Origin: Bacteroidales bacterium
GTDB taxonomy: Bacteria; Bacteroidota; Bacteroidia; Bacteroidales; Tenuifilaceae
NCBI GenBank assembly: GCA_013141385.1
Contig: JABFRB010000037.1
Location: 1 to 57,057, forward strand
Length of the DNA stretch: 57,057 nt
Direction of reading: 5' to 3'
Shown: positions 25,381 to 33,792 of the stretch, one piece after another
How positions within the stretch are numbered: the first letter of the stretch is position 1
Layout of the letters: every line of letters begins with the position of its first letter
The notes under the pieces: generated by a model
Told to the model about the DNA's origin: nothing
Seen by the model: only the letters and a program-made list of their open reading frames with translations
Database searches by the model: none
Made by a program: the position numbers and the translations under genes

Positions 25381-25758
25381 TTAAATCTTGTCAAGGGCTA
25401 TCTCCAGTACAGCCCTCTCCCCATGTACAATACTAACGGTTGTTGTCTTATCCTTGTACCCCGGCTTCTGCGCGGTAACTATATATTTGCCTTCCTCCAT
25501 GTTTTTCTCGTTTAGCCCACCCCCTTTAGCCGTTTTACGAACTATGCTCTGCTTAGCGGTTTGGCTAGCACTCCTCTGTAGCCCATCATCGGGCGTAATG
25601 GTAAGGGTAGTATTGGCTAGCGGCTCTCCCGTTTGGGCATCGGTTACCAGAACCTTTAGCACCAGTGAGCCTACTCTTATACTAATAACCTTGCGTACAC
25701 TCTTATACTCGTTGTAGAAATCGGGGTGCGAAATCCGCACCATCTCAATCAGCTTATC
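25381..25758 (-). pseudogene. C-terminal fragment of the 311-aa regulatory-domain gene
   Basis: The leftward frame from about 25743 encodes 120 residues beginning MVRISHPDFYNEYKSVRKV. It is almost identical to the last 120 residues of the gene at 29632. Only the C-terminal carboxypeptidase-regulatory-like domain remains (LVTDAQTGEPLANTTLTI). There is no promoter or upstream part, since the similarity stops at 25758. It is a by-product of the duplication around the restriction genes. An expressed stand-alone domain is possible but unlikely. Confidence 0.8.
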
Positions 25759-25843
25759 TGGATTAATAGTATGTAGAGTCGAAACAAAATAGGATGAACC
25801 TAAACTTCATCTATATTTCTGTTCGCTTTCCAATTTAGTTTCT

Positions 25844-25851
25844 TATTTTTG
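25844..25851 (+). promoter_or_regulatory. Possible -7 box of the restriction-modification operon
   Basis: TATTTTTG fits TAnnTTTG and lies 24 bp before the ATG at 25876. That would give a short leader. A matching -33 box is not clear. Confidence 0.4.
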
Positions 25852-25875
25852 CATATAGGGTTATGAATTAATGAT

Positions 25876-28770
25876 ATGATTTTGAACAAATTCCATATTT
25901 TTCTCAACAAACTTGGATTTTCTGAAAAGGAACTTTCAGAGGCTCAGGATAATCTATTCACATACTCATTAAGCAATACTCCCAAACTTGAGATTTCATA
26001 TTTCCACGTTTCTTCCCCCAATGACATTTTTAATATTCACCGCTTACTTTGGAACGAAAATAAGATTCAAACCTTTATTGCGATAGATGATTTTTATTCT
26101 TATGTCATCAATGCAAAAACGAAACCCGACAGCAAAAAACCTCTGTCAGGGAAAATAATTTCTTTTGACTATGGTGTTAACTCTGAAGGATTCGAGATAG
26201 AGAGTATTCAGGAAATTACAAAGGATTATATTGACTCATCTTATTTCTTCGATTTTGTTATTAAAAACAAGAAAAAAGGAACTGAAGTAGATAAAGATTT
26301 GTTATTAAACCTGATAACTCTTCGAAATAAGTTAATACACGAAAATAACGAAGATGTAATTCATCGTCTTATTTTAAGATGTCTATTCTTTAAATATCTC
26401 GAAGACAGAAAGATATTCTCTGAAAGCTATTTGGTTAAAACGCTCCAAACTGGTCAGCAGAGTGAATTAATAAGGATTTTCAACGAAGTAGCCAAGATCA
26501 ATGGAGATGTTTTCAAATACGAAAATTTGATTGAATCAGACATCGAATCCTCTTACCTTACGGAACTTTTAGCATTTTTTAGTAGTGATTATCGAACAGG
26601 TCAATTGAGTCTTTTCCCCTATCAGTTCGATAAAATTCCTGTTCAGCTAATTAGTCACGTTTATGAAGCTTTTCTCCAAAGTGATGAAAAGAAAGGAAGG
26701 GGAATTTATTACACACCTGCTTTTGTCGTTAACTTTATGCTTGACCAATCGCTAAAACCTAGATTGGTTGAAAATAATAATATCTCAGTTCTCGATCCAG
26801 CGGTTGGTTCGGGAGCTTTTTTAGTGGAAAGTTTCAAGGCAATAATCAATTCTTATCCAACTAAGCCTCTCTACGAAAAGAAAAAAGAAATTTTACAGAA
26901 TCAACTATTTGGAATTGACATTGATCCGAAGGCCTTACAAATAGCTGCATTTAGCTTGTATTTAGCTTTGCTCGAAGATGAGGACCCTGAATTTATCCGT
27001 GAAAAAATTAAAAATTCACATCCTATACTGCCATCACTGATAGGATCAAACTTAATATGTGCGAATGCAATTACCGACAACGTTTTTGAAGATAAAAAAT
27101 TCGATTGCATTCTATCTAATCCACCATGGGGTTCGGTTGAGCCTGGCGAAGATCAGGAAACAATAAAAGAACGAAATGCGATAGGTTCAAAAGGTGAGAA
27201 TGGTAACATGCCAGAATATCTGAATGTTTCAGATTATGAACGTTCTCAGGCTTTTCTGATACGTGTAAAAAAATGGAGCAAGCCTGAAACAGTTTTTTCA
27301 TTGATTGTTAAAAACTCAATTTTACTGAATGATAATTCTCTCGATTTTCGCAGGGAATTGCTGGGGTTATATCAAATCAACTATTTCTTTGAACTATCAA
27401 ATTACAACAAAATACTTTTCAAAAAACATATAATTGGAAAAGTCGGCAATAAAGATGTTGTCATTGGAGCAACTGAACCTTGTGCAATTCTGATATTTGA
27501 AAACAAGAAACAAGAAAATTCAGTTTTAACCTATATTTCACCTAAGCTAAATGGCTTTTCGGAAAACCTGAATGTTATCCATTTTACTGAAAAAGACAAG
27601 AATGAAATTGAACAGAGAATGTTTATTTTGGATGATCTTTTATGGCGGATTTTGGTAAATGGAGGTTTGGAAGATTTTATGCTTATTAAAAATAAGATAA
27701 ATATTCAAAGAGATATTACTGTTGAATGTCGAGCCGGATTTCAACCAAAACAGAATATGGAACAATTGGGGCCTCCAATTTGGAAGAATATAATAGAACC
27801 AAATGATTTTAAACAATACACAATCATAAAGACTCTTAAAAAATTCAACTGGAATCAAAAGTTACACAGAAGAAGAGATGAAAATATTTTTAATGGAAAT
27901 CGTATCATTGTTACAGTTAGGCCATTAGAGTCCGATAAAATAAGGTTTAGAGGTATTGAATTAAACGACGAGATACTACACAAACACAATATCCTCTCTA
28001 TTAAGCTAAAAGAAGATAATAATGATATAGATGTTCATTCTCCTTATTTGGGTTTAATAAACTCCAGTTTATTCGGATATTACTTCTACAATGTTTCTTC
28101 TCAATGGGGAAAAGGTGAAGAAAAAAGAGATACGATAAGGAACGTAGATGTAGAAAAATTGCCTTTTATTCGTATTGCTAAAGAATCAGATGATTATTCA
28201 AGACTCTTTGGATTAGTTAAACAAATTGAAGAAAAGAAAAGTCTTGATTATGATACATCTGTTATAGAAAACAATCTTGATGAACAAATCTTTGATCTCT
28301 ACAATCTAAAAGAGTACGAAAAAGAAATCATTCGTGAATTTTATCAGATCAAAGTAGAAAGAACTGGAATAAAACGTTTTGTTAATCAATCGGATATTAA
28401 AAACTACATTTCAAAATTTTCTGAGGTTTTTGAATTGATGCTAGATGATAACAGTAAATTAGTTGCATCCTATAGAATATCTGCCAATATTGGAGCAATA
28501 ATTCGCTTTACCATTGTTGATTCGGACAGAATTCAGGAACCGACAGAAGATAATACACTTGAAGTATTAAATTTTGTAAAGAAAAAACAACTTCAAAAAG
28601 CCGATATATCAAAAATCATAAACGAGGATAAAGTAAAACTATACGAGGATAAATTCTTTTATCTTATAAAAAGTAACCTTTTCAAGGATTGGACCATTAG
28701 GCAAGCCACAAAAGATGCCAAAGAAGAATTAGGCCTAATGCTTTCAAATCTTCCAGCTGCGCATGAGTAA
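25876..28770 (+). CDS. Eco57I-type N6-adenine DNA methylase of a restriction-modification system
   Basis: This is a 964-residue cytoplasmic protein. The methylase core has the AdoMet motif LDPAVGSGAF (DPAVGSG 307-313), GIDIDPKALQIA at about 346-357 and the catalytic NPPW (415-418, CILSNPPWGS) of adenine-N6 methylases. It is preceded by GIYYTPAFVVNFML, typical of the Eco57I/N6-MTase group. The C-terminal 500 residues probably hold the target-recognition part. No clear nuclease motif is seen inside it. The next gene overlaps by 8 bp and supplies a PD-(D/E)XK fold. The two therefore look like a type II methylase plus nuclease. Both strands of evidence (motifs, coupling) agree. Confidence 0.88.
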   Translation: MILNKFHIFLNKLGFSEKELSEAQDNLFTYSLSNTPKLEISYFHVSSPNDIFNIHRLLWNENKIQTFIAIDDFYSYVINAKTKPDSKKPLSGKIISFDYGVNSEGFEIESIQEITKDYIDSSYFFDFVIKNKKKGTEVDKDLLLNLITLRNKLIHENNEDVIHRLILRCLFFKYLEDRKIFSESYLVKTLQTGQQSELIRIFNEVAKINGDVFKYENLIESDIESSYLTELLAFFSSDYRTGQLSLFPYQFDKIPVQLISHVYEAFLQSDEKKGRGIYYTPAFVVNFMLDQSLKPRLVENNNISVLDPAVGSGAFLVESFKAIINSYPTKPLYEKKKEILQNQLFGIDIDPKALQIAAFSLYLALLEDEDPEFIREKIKNSHPILPSLIGSNLICANAITDNVFEDKKFDCILSNPPWGSVEPGEDQETIKERNAIGSKGENGNMPEYLNVSDYERSQAFLIRVKKWSKPETVFSLIVKNSILLNDNSLDFRRELLGLYQINYFFELSNYNKILFKKHIIGKVGNKDVVIGATEPCAILIFENKKQENSVLTYISPKLNGFSENLNVIHFTEKDKNEIEQRMFILDDLLWRILVNGGLEDFMLIKNKINIQRDITVECRAGFQPKQNMEQLGPPIWKNIIEPNDFKQYTIIKTLKKFNWNQKLHRRRDENIFNGNRIIVTVRPLESDKIRFRGIELNDEILHKHNILSIKLKEDNNDIDVHSPYLGLINSSLFGYYFYNVSSQWGKGEEKRDTIRNVDVEKLPFIRIAKESDDYSRLFGLVKQIEEKKSLDYDTSVIENNLDEQIFDLYNLKEYEKEIIREFYQIKVERTGIKRFVNQSDIKNYISKFSEVFELMLDDNSKLVASYRISANIGAIIRFTIVDSDRIQEPTEDNTLEVLNFVKKKQLQKADISKIINEDKVKLYEDKFFYLIKSNLFKDWTIRQATKDAKEELGLMLSNLPAAHE

Positions 28771-29389
28771 AAATCAATCATATTACCAGTTTGGATTGCA
28801 GCGTTTAAAGTATAAATCAGCAAAAGATTTGTATGAAAATCTATTCTTATCTGCAATCATTGATACATACGGGCGTATAGACAAATCAGGTGATATCGAA
28901 AATAATATTCGTGATAGGTTTATTTGGGATTTGGAAAGGAATAATCCTACAACTAAAAACTTAATTGATAATAATATCTTACTTTTAGATTTTGAAAGAC
29001 AACACTTTGTGGATCAAATAGAGAAAAGAAGAACGGATATTGTTTTTTTCATTTCTGGCTTTGAAAAATTCATTATTGAATGCAAATGCCTTCATCAACA
29101 ACCATCTAAAAATAAATCCTATAATGACGAAGGTGTAAAGCGTTTTGTTGAATTAAAATATGCTGAAAAAAATCAATATGCTAGTATGATTGGATTTGTG
29201 GTCTCTGGAAATATTTCAGAAGTATTTTTTGCCACCCAGACTAGTGTGTCAAATTATTATCCTTCGAATCCGAATACATTTCACGATCAAGTGAGCCCAA
29301 ATTGGAAATATAGTTTTAAATCTATTCACAAACGCATAAACGATACCGATATTTTAATCTATCATTTGATTTTCCCTTTTTCAAGTTAG
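28763..29389 (+). CDS. PD-(D/E)XK restriction endonuclease-like protein
   Basis: This is a 208-residue cytoplasmic protein. RRTDIVFFISGFEKFIIECKCL contains Asp92, Glu106 and Lys108 in the D-x(n)-ExK arrangement of PD-(D/E)XK nucleases. It overlaps the methylase gene by 8 bp and so is translationally coupled to it. It is the likely cleaving partner of the methylase. The recognition sequence is unknown. A hairpin terminator follows at 29539. Confidence 0.78.
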   Translation: MSKNQSYYQFGLQRLKYKSAKDLYENLFLSAIIDTYGRIDKSGDIENNIRDRFIWDLERNNPTTKNLIDNNILLLDFERQHFVDQIEKRRTDIVFFISGFEKFIIECKCLHQQPSKNKSYNDEGVKRFVELKYAEKNQYASMIGFVVSGNISEVFFATQTSVSNYYPSNPNTFHDQVSPNWKYSFKSIHKRINDTDILIYHLIFPFSS

Positions 29390-29538
29390 CAAATAATTAA
29401 ATTGAAAGATTTTATAAAGCCATTCTATGGATTGAACTTGAGTGAAAACAAACTACATTCAAAGCTGTTTTCCATAACACCATCTTATACAACATCCGTG
29501 TAGTACAATGGCATTATGCAAAATAGCACCCTCATTAA

Positions 29539-29562
29539 GTTGAGGCGAAAGCCTCAACTTTT
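29539..29562 (+). terminator. Terminator after the restriction-modification genes
   Basis: GTTGAGGC (29539-29546) pairs with GCCTCAAC (29551-29558) around GAAA and is followed by TTTT. The start of the right copy of the 468-bp repeat overlaps it. In the left copy the same place forms only a weaker hairpin. Confidence 0.75.
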
Positions 29563-30009
29563 CTATTCCTCTAGGCTTTGCTTTCACAGTACTCAAACAA
29601 CAAAAAACCCTGCTTTCGCAGGGTTCATTCGTTAAATCTTGTCAAGGGCTATCTCCAGTACAGCCCTCTCCCCATGTACAATACTAACGGTTGTTGTCTT
29701 ATCCTTATACCCCGGCTTCTGCGCGGTAACTATATATTTGCCTTCCTCCATGTTTTTCTCGTTTAGCCCACCCCCTTTAGCCGTTTTACGAACTATGCTC
29801 TGCTTAGCGGTTTGGCTAGCACTCCTCTGTAGCCCATCATCGGGCGTAATGGTAAGGGTAGTATTGGCTAGCGGTTCACCTGTTTGGGCATCGGTTACCA
29901 GAACCTTTAGCACCAGTGAGCCTACTCCTATGCTAATAACCTTGCGCACACTCTTATACCCGTTGTAGAAATCGGGGTGCGAAATCCGCACCATCTCAAT
30001 CAGCTTATC
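29542..30009. repeat. 468-bp direct repeat, right copy
   Basis: This is the partner of 25291-25758. It includes the 3' end of the 311-aa gene and its terminator. Confidence 0.9.
29602..29625 (-). terminator. Terminator (minus strand) of the 311-aa gene
   Basis: AACCCTGC (29606-29613) and GCAGGGTT (29618-29625) form a stem around TTTC, with a T run on the minus strand. It lies 7 bp after the gene's stop codon. Confidence 0.82.
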
Positions 30010-30567
30010 AATCTTAATGTAAGTATCAGCAAGGACTTTGAATAGATCTGCGAGGTGTCGGGTAGCCTGCTTCTTATCGGTAGTGCCCACTCGCCTTTGG
30101 GGGAAGGCATCGTTAAAATTCGTAATAGCCGTTTGCAGCTCATCCAAATTGGCTCTTGTAACGCCATAGCCATCTAGCAAGCCTAAATTATCCTTAGCAT
30201 GGTCATAAATAACCTGGCAGCGGCTTTTCAACTCCGTATCGGAACTTCTTTTCAAATCGCTTTCGGAGTAATTAATCTTAGCAAGAAATACGGGGTTGTT
30301 TACATTGGTTGCGTATGCAACCATCCTACGGGCAATATCAACAGCGGGCACAATAAGCGTTGCCTTCAGCTGGTTTTTGTTTGCCGTAATCCCTGTCTTA
30401 TCCAGCTCTTGGAGCTGCTGCGCTGCCTGTATATCGGCGTTTGTAGTTTTAATTTCTGTGTAATAGGTTACAAAATTTGGCAGGCCATCGGTAATAGAGG
30501 AATAATTTCTTAGGAAGATTTCTGTCGACATCGACATTCTAATGTTGCCGTCTTGTTTGCTTGTCAT
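29632..30567 (-). CDS. Protein with C-terminal carboxypeptidase-regulatory-like domain
   Basis: This is a 311-residue protein. The first ~200 residues are helical and unrecognised. They are followed by a beta-sandwich of the carboxypeptidase-regulatory-like type (LVTDAQTGEPLANTTLTITP, GKYIVTAQKPGYKDKTTTVS). There is no signal peptide, which is unusual for this domain in Bacteroidota. The downstream end is duplicated on the far side of the restriction-modification genes, so those genes seem to have entered at this gene's 3' end. The full gene is intact. Confidence 0.75.
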   Translation of the reverse strand: MTSKQDGNIRMSMSTEIFLRNYSSITDGLPNFVTYYTEIKTTNADIQAAQQLQELDKTGITANKNQLKATLIVPAVDIARRMVAYATNVNNPVFLAKINYSESDLKRSSDTELKSRCQVIYDHAKDNLGLLDGYGVTRANLDELQTAITNFNDAFPQRRVGTTDKKQATRHLADLFKVLADTYIKIDKLIEMVRISHPDFYNGYKSVRKVISIGVGSLVLKVLVTDAQTGEPLANTTLTITPDDGLQRSASQTAKQSIVRKTAKGGGLNEKNMEEGKYIVTAQKPGYKDKTTTVSIVHGERAVLEIALDKI

Positions 30568-30836
30568 ATTCTTAAGATTTTTAGGATGAATAAATTGTTA
30601 ATTACAAAAGGCTTAAAAACATCATTTTAAATTCGTAATAGTTAAATTAAAACATGCTTAGTAAAAACATAAAATATTTTTGATTAAATGTATTTTTACA
30701 ACAAACGGCAGCTAGTATTATTTTATTATATACGAGTAGCATTTATTCTACCTACACTTGGCTTAGTATAACTTTAGGTTAGCCATGAATGCTAATCGAC
30801 TGGCAATGAATGAGGATATAAATTGGCTGAACGATT

Positions 30837-31109
30837 AGCAGATTACTATGAACACTCGCCAGATAGCTATGAACGCTTGACAGATAGCTATGAACGCTTG
30901 ACAGATTGCTATGAACACTCGCCAGATCGTTTTGAAGGGCTGACAGATCGTTTTGAAGGGCTGACAGATCGTTTTGAAGGGTTGACAGATCGTTTTGAAC
31001 ACTTGACAGATGGCTATGAACACTCACCAGATCGTTTTGCATGGTCGCCAGATCATTATGAAGGGTAGTCAGATTGTTATGAAGGCTAGACAGACGATTT
31101 TGAAAGAAG
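30837..31109. repeat. 21-bp minisatellite, 13 units, open on both strands
   Basis: Thirteen units of exactly 21 bp begin at 30837 (consensus GACAGATCGTTTTGAAGGGCT, variants GCCAGATAGCTATGAACACTC). Because 21 = 7 codons, each unit gives a heptad. Rightward it gives LTDRFEG/SPDSYER, leftward ALQNDLS/SVHSYLS, an amphipathic coiled-coil-like pattern. Open frames exist on both strands (rightward 30823-31068; leftward 31042-30779). Whether either is translated is unknown. The flanking 270 bp on the left and 230 bp on the right hold no gene. Confidence 0.85.
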
Positions 31110-31120
31110 GTGAAATGATA

Positions 31121-31153
31121 AGAGTTCCGAACTTTTTAAAAGTTCGGAACTCT
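31121..31153. repeat. Perfect 14-bp hairpin after the minisatellite
   Basis: AGAGTTCCGAACTT (31121-31134) pairs with AAGTTCGGAACTCT (31140-31153) around TTTAA. No T run follows, so it is not a classical terminator. The left arm is part of an 18-bp sequence (31116-31133) that also follows the degenerate 21-bp units at 13391. Confidence 0.8.
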
Positions 31154-31336
31154 AGGGTTTCCCTTGTTAAGTCGGATATGGAAAAACCAAATATTGAACT
31201 GTATTAAAAATTAGGTTCTTTGCTAATATGAGGATTTTTAATCAGTTTAAATTTAATTTGCTAAATTCGACTTTGAAACCTGTTGGTTGCGGGTTTGAAT
31301 ATTATAACTATGCTATCCTTCTAAAGCCTTAATCGA

Positions 31337-32110
31337 GTGAAAAAACTATACTCTTACAACCTTATAACAAGGATTATATTTTTATTATTGACCCCAACGC
31401 TGTTTCGGGCATTAAACTTTGCATTTATATGGCATTCTATTTATTGGGGAACAATTACCTTGGTTGTAATAATTTGGGGTGTTATAATTTTGATTTCTCC
31501 GCTTGTTGGTAGGATAGGGTGTGGTTGGATTTGCTTTATGGGCACAATTCAAGATATTACAAGCCAACGTTCCATATTTCATATAAAGTGGAAAAAATCC
31601 ATTGTTTGGATACGAATTCTTAATATCTGTGCATTTTTCACAACTGCATTTATCTTCTTCTTCGTTCGATTAGATTTTGGAACAATTACCGGATTCAAAT
31701 TTGACCTGTGGTTTTTAGATATGGACTTCAATCTGCACTACAAACAAGTATGGCTTTATGATACATTGGGTGCTGTTTTAATGGGATTATTATTAGAACG
31801 TCGTTGGGTGTGCCGCAACCTATGCTTTATGGGTGCATTATGCGCATCAGGGGCTTCAATTTCCAGATTAATACCAGTGGTTGATTCACAGAAATGTAAT
31901 CTTTGCGGTAAATGCGAAAATGATTGCTTAGTAAGAATTCCAATTAAACACTATGTTGCGAATAATAATGGGTTGGTAACTAATTCAGAATGTCTACTAT
32001 GCGGAAAATGTATTGAGAGTTGTAAATATAAAGCAATGAAGATTAAATTTATATGGAATCGGAAAAAGTACATTCAAAAGCTCAGTTTTGTGCATGAGAA
32101 AAATGATTAA
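31337..32110 (+). CDS. NapH/NosR-like membrane ferredoxin
   Basis: This is a 257-residue protein with about four membrane helices (residues 12-55, 85-105 and 135-155). There are cysteine motifs at the membrane face (GCGWICFMG and CRNLCFMGALC) and two C-terminal 4Fe-4S motifs, CNLCGKCENDC and CLLCGKCIESC. NapH/NosR-type proteins pass electrons across the membrane to periplasmic enzymes. The first cluster motif here ends CLVRIP instead of CP. No partner enzyme is nearby, so the role is unknown. The start is GTG at 31337. The downstream gene lies past a repeat and is probably a separate unit. Confidence 0.82.
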   Translation: MKKLYSYNLITRIIFLLLTPTLFRALNFAFIWHSIYWGTITLVVIIWGVIILISPLVGRIGCGWICFMGTIQDITSQRSIFHIKWKKSIVWIRILNICAFFTTAFIFFFVRLDFGTITGFKFDLWFLDMDFNLHYKQVWLYDTLGAVLMGLLLERRWVCRNLCFMGALCASGASISRLIPVVDSQKCNLCGKCENDCLVRIPIKHYVANNNGLVTNSECLLCGKCIESCKYKAMKIKFIWNRKKYIQKLSFVHEKND

Positions 32111-32132
32111 AATAGTCACAAGAGGCATAAAT

Positions 32133-32242
32133 CAATGATGATTTTAAAAGAACTATATTTGTATAAGGATGTCAAATATCAGACCTATACATCTATTTTT
32201 TGGTGGATAGATATGGGGGAATTAGACAAATAAATGAGTTAG
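32133..32242. repeat. 110-bp repeat upstream of a cassette-like gene, copy 2
   Basis: This is the partner of 21708-21818. It contains TATATTTG at 32154-32161 and ends in the GTTAGGCAAC core at 32238-32247. Confidence 0.7.
32154..32161 (+). promoter_or_regulatory. Possible -7 box (TATATTTG) in the 110-bp repeat
   Basis: It fits TAnnTTTG and is conserved between both copies of the repeat. It lies 157 bp before the 32319 gene, with no clear -33 box. Confidence 0.35.
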
Positions 32243-32937
32243 GCAACATTATTAAGGACAATAAATCATCAGACTGACGGGTATATTTAAATTAAAATAA
32301 ACTGAAAGGAGGCATACTATGAATAAAGATAAGAAAATGATATTAGGATATATTACAGGAGGATTACTAGTTATTGGATTAATGCCTTTAACTATTTATA
32401 TAATTACTTCGTTATTGGATAAAATATTTAGACTAGAAATCATCCAGAATTCGATAATAAGATGGTTCAGTATCATATTGTTGATTGTAATTGGATTAAT
32501 TTATGGAATTTGGTCAATAATTATTCAAAACACTATTGGAAAAGGAGGTCCTGTAGAAATAGGGAATATAGAAATAAGTCCTAAAACAGAGAATCTTGTT
32601 GTATCAGGACCATATAAAAACACAAGAAATCCTATGTTATTTGGGACTTTTTTAATATATTTTGCTTTTGCACTATTTATTAACTCAATAACCTCTGTTA
32701 TATTAGTCCTTGCAATTTTTGTTTTTATGTTGACAGTTGTTGTGAAAATGGAAGAAAAGAGATTATTAAAAGATTTTGGAAATCAATATGAGGAATACAG
32801 AGGAAAAGTTTCAAAGTTCATTCCATGGTTCAAAAAAACAAATAATAAAAACTGTTTAACTATTGAATTTATTTCACATCGAAAATTGAATAAATTAAAG
32901 ATACGGCATGAGAGCACCAAAAATAACGTTGCCTAAC
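32238..32937 (+). repeat. Cassette-like unit with complementary ends (32319 gene)
   Basis: GTTAGGCAAC at 32238-32247 is the exact complement of GTTGCCTAAC at 32928-32937 (10 of 10). GTTAGGC fits the integron core GTTRRRY, and GCCTAAC fits RYYYAAC. The gene's TAA stop lies inside the right-hand site, as is common in integron cassettes. Confidence 0.6.
32319..32936 (+). CDS. Isoprenylcysteine/phospholipid methyltransferase-like membrane protein
   Basis: This is a 205-residue membrane protein with four to five helices. It carries the ICMT/PEMT-type motif SGPYKNTRNPMLFG (about residues 95-108) and the C-terminal EEKRLLKDFGNQYEEYRGKV...FIPWF. Such enzymes methylate lipids or prenylated cysteines at the membrane using AdoMet. 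AGGAGG begins 11 bp before the ATG, an unusually strong ribosome binding site for this genome. That fits a transferred gene. It is the cargo of a cassette-like unit. Confidence 0.82.
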   Translation: MNKDKKMILGYITGGLLVIGLMPLTIYIITSLLDKIFRLEIIQNSIIRWFSIILLIVIGLIYGIWSIIIQNTIGKGGPVEIGNIEISPKTENLVVSGPYKNTRNPMLFGTFLIYFAFALFINSITSVILVLAIFVFMLTVVVKMEEKRLLKDFGNQYEEYRGKVSKFIPWFKKTNNKNCLTIEFISHRKLNKLKIRHESTKNNVA

Positions 32938-33064
32938 ACACAATATAGCCAATAAGGGTTTAAGAGGTATGCCAAGTGCATCGCCCGCAGGCAAGTTTCG
33001 TATCGGGCGATAGGAACGTAGCCATGCAATCCCTTACGGCGCATAGCCTAAAACGGTGTATGTC
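32931..33064. repeat. attC-like imperfect palindrome
   Basis: It starts in GCCTAAC at the end of the 32319 gene. ATCGCCCG (32980-32987) pairs with CGGGCGAT (33004-33011), and TAAGGG (32953-32958) pairs with CCCTTA (33031-33036), in a long imperfect stem. It ends near GGTGTATGTC at 33055, which agrees at 7 of 10 with the complement of GCCACACAAC after the next gene. Confidence 0.5.
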
Positions 33065-33115
33065 ATGCTATGACGACCAACCAACACGAATGATTATTAC
33101 TTACAGATTGACAAA

Positions 33116-33652
33116 ATGAAGAAATATTTAGAATTAACCTTTTGGCAGAAGATCACACATTTTTTTATAGTTCCTTTTCTTTTTTTCATACCAGCAATGA
33201 TAGTTATCGACCTATTTAAAATTTTTGCAACAAATTCTTATGCTGGATTACGTTCCGTGAATGAATTATTGATGGTTTCTTTGCCTTTCCTTGTTCTAGG
33301 AATTGCCTTTATTTTCATTCAGAAAAGAAGATTGACATTTAAAATAATAGACATAAAATACACAAATGATCAATTCGATGAAACCGTTAGAAGAACTGTA
33401 GATGATCTTAATTGGAAAATTGAGCACAATAATAAAAATTTATTTCGCGCGTATAGAGGATCTAACTGGACAGGAAGTTGGGGTGAAATGATAACAATAA
33501 TTAAGGAAGACAATAGATTGTATTTAAACAGCATTTGTGACCCTAATAGAATGAGTTCGGTAGTTTCATACGGTTGGAATAAAAAGAACCTGAAAACGTT
33601 CATAATTCACTTGAAAGCAGTAGTTAAGGAACAAAACGTAGACAATGAATAA
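33116..33652 (+). CDS. Small membrane protein, unknown function
   Basis: This 178-residue protein has two hydrophobic helices (about residues 12-32 and 50-66) and a soluble C-terminal domain (TGSWGEMITIIKEDNRLYLNS, MSSVVSYGWNKKNLKTFI). No family is recognised. It is flanked on both sides by attC-like palindromes. Confidence 0.7.
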   Translation: MKKYLELTFWQKITHFFIVPFLFFIPAMIVIDLFKIFATNSYAGLRSVNELLMVSLPFLVLGIAFIFIQKRRLTFKIIDIKYTNDQFDETVRRTVDDLNWKIEHNNKNLFRAYRGSNWTGSWGEMITIIKEDNRLYLNSICDPNRMSSVVSYGWNKKNLKTFIIHLKAVVKEQNVDNE

Positions 33653-33665
33653 AAGCACGCCACAC

Positions 33666-33775
33666 AACGCGTGGTTATACCCACTGGGGTTGACTTGCAA
33701 ACAGGAAAGTTTAACGTGGGATATAGAAGCTGCAGCTTACTCCCAAGCATGCCCAGCCACGGGAGCCGTTAAAAC
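33666..33775. repeat. attC-like imperfect palindrome
   Basis: It runs from CGCCACACAAC (33659-33669) to the GTTAAAAC core (33768-33775). It carries the family right arm TTTAACGTGGGATATAGAAG then CTGCAGCTTACTCCCAAGC (33710-33748). The left part CGTGGTTATACCCACTGGGG can pair imperfectly with the right part around 33740-33762. Confidence 0.5.
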
Positions 33776-33792
33776 AATTTAAATAAAGAATT

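Larger units (their letters stand above)
25291..25758. repeat. 468-bp direct repeat, left copy
   Basis: This block is collinear with 29542-30009 (also 468 bp). It is nearly identical in the coding part and more diverged in the first 60 bp. The two copies bracket the restriction-modification genes. The left copy ends abruptly at CAGCTTATC. The right copy continues into the full 311-aa gene. Confidence 0.9.

Noticed and set aside
25381-25743. Independent 120-aa gene
   Set aside because: It is a near-identical copy of the last third of the gene at 29632, cut off abruptly at 25758 and without its own start region. Treated as a fragment.
30837-31109. Possible CRISPR array
   Set aside because: The units are 21 bp, contiguous and without unique spacers, and no cas genes are present. 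It is a minisatellite.
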